Assembly: GCA_018969295.1 (NCBI GenBank)
Contig: JAGWYN010000082.1
Span: forward strand, 1-9,756
Direction of reading: 5' to 3'
Origin: Chloroflexota bacterium
GTDB lineage: Bacteria > Chloroflexota > Anaerolineae > Caldilineales > Caldilineaceae
DNA length: 9,756 nucleotides
Shown here: in pieces, positions 1 to 6,337 of the stretch
Numbering within the stretch: the stretch's first letter is position 1
Layout of the letters: each line of letters begins with the position of its first letter
Notes under the pieces: model-generated
The model's database searches: none
What the model was told of the DNA's origin: nothing
Seen by the model: only the letters and a program-made list of their open reading frames with translations
Position numbers and translations under genes: made by a program

Positions 1-1364
1 AAACGGTTGATGGCGACGACGACAGGCACCCCAAAGCGGCGGGCATTGCGCACATGGGCGGTGAGGTTGGCGCAGCCGGCCTCGAGCAGGGCCAGATTTT
101 CCTGGGTGTAGGCGCTGTCGAGCACCTTGCCGGCCACTACCTTGGGGCCGCCGCCGTGCATCTTGAGGGCCCGCACTGTGGCGACCAGCACCACGCAGTT
201 AGGCACCAGCCCGCTGGAACGGCATTTGATGTTGAAGAACTTTTCCATGCCGATATCGGCCCCGAAGCCGGCTTCGGTCAGCACATAGCCTTCTGGTCCC
301 ACCAATTTGAGTGCGATCTGGTCGGCGACGATCGACGAATTGCCGTGGGCGATGTTGGCGAAGGGGCCGGCATGGACCAGTGCCGGGGTGCCTTCGAGTG
401 TCTGCATCAAGTTCGGTTTGATGGCATCTTTCATCAGCACGGCCAAGGCGCCGGCTGCGCCGATATCTTCGGCGGTCACCGGGTTGCCTGCGCGGTCGAG
501 TCCGACTACCATCCTGCCGAAACGTTCGCGCATATCGTTCAGCGAGGTGGCCAGCGCCAGGATCGCCATGATTTCGCTGGCCACGGTGATGTCGTAGCCG
601 GTTTTGCGTTCGCGTCCCTTCTCCTGTTCGCCCTCTCCGATGGTGATCTCGCGCAGCATGCGGTCGTTGGTATCGACAACACGGCGCCAGGTGATCGTGT
701 CCGGGTCGATGTCGAGGCGCACAAAACGGCTGATCTCTTCGGGGGTCAGCTCGTCTGGGTGTGTTTTGGGGATGCCCAGTTTGGCGAGCCGGCGCAGCAT
801 CGTGCCTGTAAAGAAGCGCTTGCCGTTTTTGGGCGGGCAGAGCCGTTTGAAGAGGGTGGCGTCGTCCATGTCGGCCTCGTGAAAAATTCGGGCGTCGATG
901 GCTGCGGCCAGCAGGTTGTTGGCTGCGGTGATGGCGTGGATGTCGCCGGTCAGGTGCAGGTTGAAGTCTTCCATCGGCACGATCTGCGAATAACCGCCGC
1001 CGGCAGCGCCTCCTTTGATGCCAAAGGTCGGCCCTTGGCTGGGTTGGCGGATGCAGGTAAAGACCGGCTTGCCCAGATGGGCGCCGATCGCCTGGCTGAG
1101 ACCGACCGTGGTGGTGGTCTTGCCCTCTCCCAGAGGGGTCGGGGTGATCGCAGTGATCACGACATAGTGGCCGTTGGGGCGCTCCTGAAGTCGCTCGCGC
1201 ACGCTGAGCGACACCTTGGCTTTGTCGTTGCCGTAGAGTTCGAGTTCTTCGGCCAAAATGCCAGCTTCTTCGGCGATCTGGCGGATGGGCAGGGGGGTCA
1301 TCGCCTGGGCGATATCCAGGTCGCTGGGGACGGGGCGTTTGAGATCGGTCAGTTGGTGGGGCAT
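1..1364 (-). CDS. fhs: Formate--tetrahydrofolate ligase, long eukaryote-like form (3' end outside window)
   Basis: ATP-dependent ligation of formate to THF, giving 10-formyl-THF in the cytoplasm. Only the first 454 codons are in the window; the reading frame is open through base 3. Visible landmarks are the P-loop-like TPLGEGKT at residues 76-83, RQPSQGPTFG at 106-115 followed by IKGGAAGGGYSQ, GDIHAIT near 140, and the later motifs DAIKPNLMQTLEGTP, FANIAHGNSS and TEAGFGADIG. Residues about 160-215 form an insert (it includes KRFFTGTMLRRLAKLGIP) that the ~557-residue bacterial enzymes such as Moorella's lack, but that the C-terminal domain of eukaryotic C1-THF synthase has, so the full length is probably about 620 residues. 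The start ATG (1364) has AAGGAG six bases upstream. It is the last visible gene of the minus-strand operon, 57 bp after the DUF1638 gene. It would feed formate-derived C1 units to MetF through FolD, which is not in view. Family assignment is essentially certain. Confidence 0.97.
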   Translation of the reverse strand, partial: MPHQLTDLKRPVPSDLDIAQAMTPLPIRQIAEEAGILAEELELYGNDKAKVSLSVRERLQERPNGHYVVITAITPTPLGEGKTTTTVGLSQAIGAHLGKPVFTCIRQPSQGPTFGIKGGAAGGGYSQIVPMEDFNLHLTGDIHAITAANNLLAAAIDARIFHEADMDDATLFKRLCPPKNGKRFFTGTMLRRLAKLGIPKTHPDELTPEEISRFVRLDIDPDTITWRRVVDTNDRMLREITIGEGEQEKGRERKTGYDITVASEIMAILALATSLNDMRERFGRMVVGLDRAGNPVTAEDIGAAGALAVLMKDAIKPNLMQTLEGTPALVHAGPFANIAHGNSSIVADQIALKLVGPEGYVLTEAGFGADIGMEKFFNIKCRSSGLVPNCVVLVATVRALKMHGGGPKVVAGKVLDSAYTQENLALLEAGCANLTAHVRNARRFGVPVVVAINR

Positions 1365-1380
1365 TGCGCTCTCCTTGGTC

Positions 1381-1421
1381 TGTGCAAGGGGATCAGTCTG
1401 GCCGGCAGTCCTCCCTGCACA
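1381..1421 (-). other. Intercistronic inverted repeat (RNA hairpin) between DUF1638 and fhs genes
   Basis: Arms TGTGCAAGG (1381-1389) and CCCTGCACA (1413-1421) on the plus strand pair over nine bases with one G-U wobble, around a 23-base loop that contains GCCGGC. The repeat starts right after the DUF1638 stop codon and ends before the fhs Shine-Dalgarno sequence. No T-run follows it in the direction of transcription, so it does not look like an intrinsic terminator. An mRNA-stability or processing element is the likeliest reading (inference). Confidence 0.45.
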
Positions 1422-2048
1422 TCAGGGCTGCGGGTCGTCGGTCGGGTAGGTGGGGTATTGCAGCAGTTCCAGCAGCCGTTCTTCCAAAAAATGGTAGCCG
1501 GTGGCGCGAATTTCGAGCGGCAGGCCGAGGTAGGTTGCTGCGGCCTTGGCCTGTTCGACCAGGGCGGGGTCTGGGCGTTGGACAAGATAGACCAGCCGGC
1601 GGTAGCTGCCAAAATAGTCTTCTTTGAGTTGGGGAAAGCGGTCCAGCCCCATGCTTTTGAGGATCAGGGTACGGAACTGGCGCACCATGAAGTCGGTCAA
1701 AAAATAGCTGCCCGGTTCTTCGTCGAGCAGCTGCTGGAAGAGGGTCCCTCCGTACCATTCGTAGCAGTGTGGCCCGGCGATCCGTTCGACGCCGAGCCGG
1801 TCGAGCATGCTGTCGAGTGCCCCGCCGGTGCCGCAGTCGCCGTAGACGACGATCAGCCGGCTGTAGCGTTCGCGCAGTTCGACGATCCGTTTTTCCACAG
1901 CGGGGGCAATGCGGGCGGGGACCATGTGGAAGGTGGCTGGCACGGCGACGATGTCGACGGCCCAGCCATGGCGGGCTTTAAGAGCCAGCACCTCGCGTGC
2001 CAGTGCGCCGCAGATGATCAGCGCAGGGGTCCTCTGCGACGGGGTCAT
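1422..2048 (-). CDS. DUF1638-family protein, function unknown, coupled to the folate methyltransferase
   Basis: A 208-residue soluble protein with no signal peptide or membrane segment. I recognise the DUF1638 family by LIICGAL at residues 10-16, HMVP at 41-44, the motif VVYGDCGTGGAL at 67-78 and GPHCYEWYGG at 92-101. C13, C72, C95 and nearby H41 and H94 could bind a metal or corrinoid-related ligand, but that is inference; no activity is established to my knowledge. Its ATG overlaps the stop of the methyltransferase gene as ATGA, with GGAGG 11 bases upstream, so the two are probably made in stoichiometric amounts. From memory, the family often sits beside corrinoid proteins and MttB/MtgA-type methyltransferases, which fits a role in corrinoid methyl transfer (accessory, maturation or reactivation). 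Family call firm; role unknown. Confidence 0.85.
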   Translation of the reverse strand: MTPSQRTPALIICGALAREVLALKARHGWAVDIVAVPATFHMVPARIAPAVEKRIVELRERYSRLIVVYGDCGTGGALDSMLDRLGVERIAGPHCYEWYGGTLFQQLLDEEPGSYFLTDFMVRQFRTLILKSMGLDRFPQLKEDYFGSYRRLVYLVQRPDPALVEQAKAAATYLGLPLEIRATGYHFLEERLLELLQYPTYPTDDPQP

Positions 2049-2938
2049 CCGCGCCGGATCCTCCGTTCGCGCCGGCCTGTCGGTTCTCCGGCCGGTTTCG
2101 GCTCGCGGTTGGCAATGATCCAGCGCAGGCAGTTTTCGTCGTTGCCGGCCATCACATCGGCGGCCATGAGGGCAGTTTTGATCGTTTCCTCGATCGGGTT
2201 GGTGATGGCAGAGGTCAGCCCGGCGCCGATCGCCATGGCCAGGAAGGTGCCGTTGAGCGGCCCGCGGTTGGGCAGCCCGAACGAGACATTGCTGGCGCCG
2301 CAGCAGGTATTGACCTGGAGCTCGTCGCGGCAGCGGCGTACAATCTCGAACACCTGTCGGCCGGCGGTGCGCATGGCGCCGATCGGCATCACCAGCGGGT
2401 CGATCATCACATCTTGGCGGGGGATGCCGTGGTCGAGGGCGCGTTCGATAATTTTTTTGGCGACTGCCAGCCGGACTTCGGGGTTTTCCGAGATGCCGGT
2501 TTCGTCGTTGGAGATGCCGATCACGGCGGCGCCATACTTTTTGACCAGCGGCAGCACGGCCTCCAGCCGTTCTTCTTCGCCGGTCACCGAGTTGACCAGC
2601 GCTTTGCCCTGGTAGACGGCGAGCCCGCTCTCCAGCGCAGCGACGATCGAGGAGTCGATCGAAAGGGGGACGTCGGTGATCGACTGCACGATCTGGATGG
2701 CTGCGGCCAGGATGGCGGGTTCGTCGGCCAGCGGGATGCCGGCGTTGACGTCCAGCATATGGGCGCCGGCCGCCAGCTGGGCGTGGGCATCGTGGATCAC
2801 GCGTGAAAAATCGCCGGCGGCCATCTCTGCTGCCAGTTTTTTGCGTCCGGTCGGGTTGATGCGTTCGCCGATGACGACAAACGGGCGGTCGGGGCCGATG
2901 CAGATCTCTTTGGCGTAGGAACTGACTCTTGTTTCCAC
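2045..2938 (-). CDS. Methyltetrahydrofolate:corrinoid protein methyltransferase (AcsE/MtgA-type pterin-binding)
   Basis: A 297-residue TIM-barrel pterin-binding enzyme that moves a methyl group between methyl-THF and a corrinoid protein; the direction depends on context. Motifs seen: GERINPTGRK at residues 24-33, LDVNAG at 62-67 (Asp63 and Asn65, pterin pocket), SIDSS at 94-98, NSVTGEE from 116, IDPLVMPIG at 179-187 and GASNVSFGLPNR at 214-225, whose Asn217 matches the Asn that contacts the methyl-bearing N5 in AcsE. It is the equivalent of the folate domain of MetH, here on its own. The start is GTG at 2938, chosen because AAGGAG lies nine bases upstream. It lies 41 bp after metF and overlaps DUF1638 by four bases. 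Beyond the family's usual end (~265-270 residues) it has a basic tail, GRRERRIRRG, closely like that of the homocysteine methyltransferase. Whether it works toward methionine or toward methyl-THF cannot be settled from sequence. Confidence 0.93.
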   Translation of the reverse strand: METRVSSYAKEICIGPDRPFVVIGERINPTGRKKLAAEMAAGDFSRVIHDAHAQLAAGAHMLDVNAGIPLADEPAILAAAIQIVQSITDVPLSIDSSIVAALESGLAVYQGKALVNSVTGEEERLEAVLPLVKKYGAAVIGISNDETGISENPEVRLAVAKKIIERALDHGIPRQDVMIDPLVMPIGAMRTAGRQVFEIVRRCRDELQVNTCCGASNVSFGLPNRGPLNGTFLAMAIGAGLTSAITNPIEETIKTALMAADVMAGNDENCLRWIIANREPKPAGEPTGRRERRIRRG

Positions 2939-2979
2939 TTACGGACACTCCTTTGCTGTGTGGGCTGAGTGGCCAGGTT

Positions 2980-3990
2980 TCAGCGGGCCGCTTTGGCAGA
3001 CCGCTGAAGCTGGCGCGGGCGGATCGGGTGGGGCATTTCGGCCCGGAAGGGGCGCGGCAGCAGGCCGGCCTCCTCCACGATCTCGGCGACCAGCTCCTCC
3101 TGGCGGTAGGCCATGATGTGCACGCCCGCCACACCGGCAATCTCGCGCATTTGTTGGATGATTTCGACGCAGATCCGTTTGCCTTCGGCGCGTTGTCTGG
3201 CTTTGGGCACGCCGTTGAGGCGTGCGATCACGCTGTCGGGGATAAAGACGCCCGGTACTTTGGTCCGCAGGAATTCAGCGGCGCCAGCCGACCGCAGCGG
3301 GCCGACGCCGGCCAGGACGAAACAGTGTTCGTGCAGCCCCAGGTCGCACACCTGCTGCATGAAGCGCTGCATGCGCGGCACGTCGAAGCAGTACTGGGTT
3401 TGGATGAACTCAGCGCCGGCGGCAATTTTTTTGGCCAGCCGCTGTGCACGCCAGTCGAAGGGGGGGGCAAACGGGTTTTCCGCAGCCCCGAGAAAGAGGG
3501 GAGGGGGGACGGTCAGTTTGCGTCCGCTCAAGTAGACGCCCTGGTCGCGCATGATGCGTGCGGTCTGCAGCAGCTGGATGCTGTCGAGGTCAAAGACCCG
3601 TTTGGCCTGCGGCTGGTCGCCGGCGGTGACGTCGTCGCCGGTGATACAGAGCACGTTGCGGACTCCCATCGCAGCGGCCCCGAGCAGATCGCCTTGGATG
3701 GCGATGCGGTTGCGGTCGCGACAGGAGATCTGGAAGACCGGTTCGTATCCGGCGCGGGTCAGCAGCGCACAGATGGCGACGCTGGACATATGGCAGTTGG
3801 CACCTGAGGCGTCGACGGCGTTGATGCCGTCGCAGATGCTGGAGAGCACGATTGCGGCGTCGTAGACTTCTTGTGGGTCAGCCGAGTCGGGCGGGTTGAG
3901 CTCTGCCGTCACGGCGAACCGGCCCGAGCGCAGCACCCGTTCGAGCCGGCTGCGGGCAGTGTCCTGGGTGGAGGGGGGAGGAGCCATCAT
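2980..3990 (-). CDS. metF: 5,10-Methylenetetrahydrofolate reductase, MetV-associated type
   Basis: A 336-residue flavoprotein of the MetF fold that interconverts methylene-THF and methyl-THF. Seen: catalytic-type Glu30 in VTAELNPPDSADP, ISCRDRNR with IQGDLLGA, the stretch NVLCITGDD followed by AGDQPQAK and VFDLDS (flavin-binding region), and FIQTQYCFD with the folate-contacting Gln. The C-terminus is basic (RPRQLQRSAKAAR). It starts with ATGATG; the first ATG (3990) is chosen because it overlaps the metV stop as ATGA. No Shine-Dalgarno sequence is evident, so translation is probably coupled to metV. A MetF beside a separate MetV is the arrangement of acetogens and other anaerobes, where the electron donor may not be simple NADH. 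It provides the methyl-THF that the next enzyme in the operon uses. The electron donor here is unknown. Confidence 0.95.
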   Translation of the reverse strand: MMAPPPSTQDTARSRLERVLRSGRFAVTAELNPPDSADPQEVYDAAIVLSSICDGINAVDASGANCHMSSVAICALLTRAGYEPVFQISCRDRNRIAIQGDLLGAAAMGVRNVLCITGDDVTAGDQPQAKRVFDLDSIQLLQTARIMRDQGVYLSGRKLTVPPPLFLGAAENPFAPPFDWRAQRLAKKIAAGAEFIQTQYCFDVPRMQRFMQQVCDLGLHEHCFVLAGVGPLRSAGAAEFLRTKVPGVFIPDSVIARLNGVPKARQRAEGKRICVEIIQQMREIAGVAGVHIMAYRQEELVAEIVEEAGLLPRPFRAEMPHPIRPRQLQRSAKAAR

Positions 3991-4487
3991 GCGGGGTGTT
4001 GTTGGGCGGCCGCAGGGCTTGAGGCCTGTGCCCATCCGGCGGGCACTTGCTTGTCTGCGCCGGTCAGCAGGTTGATCCAGGCCGAGGTCTGTTCCAGCTG
4101 GCGGTTGACCGGCGGCTGGATGTGGGCCAATTCGTGGCCGTAGATCGGCATGCGCTGGGCGTTTTCGTAGGCGACAACCCAGACGCAGGGCATCTCGGGT
4201 TTGACTTCGCAGTGGCCGTTGCTGCGCACGCCGCCGCAGGGCCCGTTGCGCAAGTTTTTTGGACACTCCATCGGGCAGACCATGCCGGTCGAGTGCAAAA
4301 TACACTGGCCGCAGTGGTGGCAGCCGAAGAGCCGTTCCTTGGTAAAATCTTCGACCGGTCGGATCAGCCGTTCGACGCGCGCGTAGCCGACCCGTGCGAC
4401 CAGGGGGTTGAGTTTCCAGGCGGCCTTTTCGGTGCTCTGGTACATTTTTTCGAGCAAGGTAGGGCGTTTGCGCAGCCAGCGAAACAT
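3987..4487 (-). CDS. metV: MetV-like Cys-rich partner of MetF (MTHFR C-terminal/zinc-binding domain)
   Basis: A 166-residue protein with eight cysteines concentrated in residues 56-101: CHHCGQC at 56-62, CPMEC at 71-75, NGPCGG at 81-86, then C93 and C101. This is the pattern of the 'methylenetetrahydrofolate reductase C-terminal' family (MetV), which in acetogens forms a complex with MetF and binds zinc and/or an Fe-S cluster. Here it is shorter than the acetogenic MetV (roughly 200 residues). Residues 1-50 are basic and helical-looking; the last 30 residues are Ala/Gln-rich and probably disordered. ATG at 4487 has AAAGGAG six bases upstream. It overlaps metF by four bases, 32 bp after the homocysteine methyltransferase gene. 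Its job is inferred to be structural support and electron delivery to MetF; the cofactor cannot be told from sequence. Confidence 0.85.
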   Translation of the reverse strand: MFRWLRKRPTLLEKMYQSTEKAAWKLNPLVARVGYARVERLIRPVEDFTKERLFGCHHCGQCILHSTGMVCPMECPKNLRNGPCGGVRSNGHCEVKPEMPCVWVVAYENAQRMPIYGHELAHIQPPVNRQLEQTSAWINLLTGADKQVPAGWAQASSPAAAQQHPA

Positions 4488-4519
4488 CAGCGGCTCCTTT
4501 GTATGAACAACCTCTTGGC

Positions 4520-5503
4520 TCAGCTTCGTCGCAGACGTCGCTCGCGCGTCCGGCTGCCGGCAGCCGGGTCGGCGGGGTCTGTCGGCAAGAGCGGTGCGAC
4601 CTCGGGCACGGGGATGGCCCCGTCGAGCACCTGACGCATCATGTGGATGTGGGCGGGCCCGCTGCCGCAGCAGCCGCCGATCAGGGTGCTGCCTTGGCGG
4701 CGCACGCGGTCGGCGTAGGCAGCCATGACTGCGGGGCTCCCGTCGTAGATCAACTTGTTGCCTTCGTAGCGGGGCATCCCGGCATTGGCCTTGGCGATCA
4801 GCAGCAGGTCAGGGGCAGCGGCATGCATCTCGGCCAGAGCGCCTTCGGTGTCGATCAGATTGTTGCCGCAGTTGGCGCCGATCGCGGTCAGCCCCAGCCC
4901 GGCCAGCTCCTGGACCATCTGGGTGCCGGTGACGCCCATCATCGTGCGTCCGCGTGTGTCGTAGCTCATGGTGGCGCAGATCGGGATCTCAGCGGCCACC
5001 GAGCGGGCGCCTTCCACGGCTGCTTTGACCTCGTTGAGATCGCTCATCGTTTCGATCCAGAGGAGATCGACGCCCCCTTCGACCAGGCCGCGCGCCTGTT
5101 CGGCGAATGCAGCCCGGCATTCGTCGTAGTGCATATTGCCCATGGGGATGAGCAGCTCGCCTGTGGGGCCCATCGAGCCCGCCACCAGCACAGGGCGGGT
5201 GGCGGCGTCGGCCGCGGCTCGGGCATTGCGGGCCGCGGCCCGGTTCAGCTCGACCACACGATCCTGGAAGTTGTGCAGTTTGAGCCGGTAGCCTGTCCCG
5301 CCGAAGGAGTTGGTCAGAATGATGTCGGACCCTGCCTCTACATAGGCGCGGTGTACGTCCTGCACATGTTCGGGGTGGGTGACGTTCCACTCCTCCGGGC
5401 TGCCGCCGGAGACCAGCCCGCGTGCAAAGAGTTCGGTGCCCATCGCGCCGTCGAGCAACAGGACGCTGGCACTTTTGAGGCGTTCGAGCAGTTTGTTGGC
5501 CAT
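4520..5503 (-). CDS. Stand-alone homocysteine S-methyltransferase (Hcy domain, Zn-thiolate type)
   Basis: A 327-residue protein of the homocysteine S-methyltransferase family, matching the N-terminal Hcy module of MetH rather than MetE. Seen: LLDGAMGTEL at 16-25, NSFGGT at 65-70, GSMGPTGE at 109-116, WIETMSDLNE at 149-158, GANCG at 209-213 and IGGCCG at 275-280. C212, C278 and C279 are the expected Zn ligands that activate the homocysteine thiol. No folate, cobalamin or activation module follows, so it must take its methyl from a separate donor, most simply the corrinoid protein encoded 37 bp upstream. ATG at 5503 has AGGAGAG eight bases upstream. The C-terminus carries a Pro/Ala linker and the basic tail RTRERRLRRS. 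An S-methylmethionine- or betaine-type donor is possible for this family, but the gene context argues for corrinoid. Confidence 0.93.
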   Translation of the reverse strand: MANKLLERLKSASVLLLDGAMGTELFARGLVSGGSPEEWNVTHPEHVQDVHRAYVEAGSDIILTNSFGGTGYRLKLHNFQDRVVELNRAAARNARAAADAATRPVLVAGSMGPTGELLIPMGNMHYDECRAAFAEQARGLVEGGVDLLWIETMSDLNEVKAAVEGARSVAAEIPICATMSYDTRGRTMMGVTGTQMVQELAGLGLTAIGANCGNNLIDTEGALAEMHAAAPDLLLIAKANAGMPRYEGNKLIYDGSPAVMAAYADRVRRQGSTLIGGCCGSGPAHIHMMRQVLDGAIPVPEVAPLLPTDPADPAAGSRTRERRLRRS

Positions 5504-5540
5504 AGAATGGCTCTCCTGGGTGGGCCTGCCGAAAAGCAAG

Positions 5541-6230
<690 letters not shown>

Positions 6231-6256
6231 GGTCTAGTCTCCGCTTTTTGGCTGAT

Positions 6257-6272
6257 TGATATTACTGATATT
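6257..6272. repeat. 7-bp direct repeat TGATATT-AC-TGATATT over the candidate -10/start site
   Basis: Two perfect TGATATT copies (6257-6263 and 6266-6272) are separated by AC. They overlap the candidate -10 box and start region of the corrinoid-protein promoter. It could be an operator pair, or simply the AT-rich melting region; nothing else in the sequence decides this. Confidence 0.4.
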
Positions 6273-6298
6273 GTACCCGACTCACCGGCTGCTGTCAG
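6270..6298 (-). promoter_or_regulatory. Candidate sigma70-type promoter for the corrinoid-methyltransferase operon
   Basis: Reading the minus strand, CTGACA (6298-6293, 5 of 6 to TTGACA) is followed after exactly 17 bases by TACAAT (6275-6270, 5 of 6 to TATAAT). The predicted start is near 6263, leaving a leader of about 33 bases before the corrinoid-protein ATG. It would allow the seven downstream genes to be expressed apart from the reactivator gene. Confidence 0.6.
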
Positions 6299-6319
6299 AT
6301 CGACGGATGGGTCGATCTG
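6296..6319. promoter_or_regulatory. Perfect 9-6-9 palindrome abutting the -35 box (candidate operator)
   Basis: CAGATCGAC (6296-6304) and GTCGATCTG (6311-6319) are perfect inverted arms around GGATGG. The arm nearest the promoter shares its last three bases with the -35 hexamer. That placement is typical of a dimeric regulator binding at or just above -35. As RNA it would also form a hairpin 18 bases after the stop codon of the reactivator gene, but no U-run follows in the minus direction (AATTTTT lies on the plus-strand side only), so a terminator for that gene is less likely. Confidence 0.5.
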
Positions 6320-6337
6320 GAATTTTTGGGTCTGCAC

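Noticed and set aside
54..2615. A plus-strand open frame of 853 codons opposite the fhs, DUF1638 and methyltransferase genes
   Set aside because: It shows no recognisable domains and runs antisense to three clear enzymes with intact motifs. Long antisense frames are common in GC-rich DNA.
6296..6327. Intrinsic terminator at the palindrome followed by AATTTTT on the plus strand
   Set aside because: No plus-strand gene ends here. In the minus direction the T-run is on the wrong side, so it would not stop the reactivator transcript.
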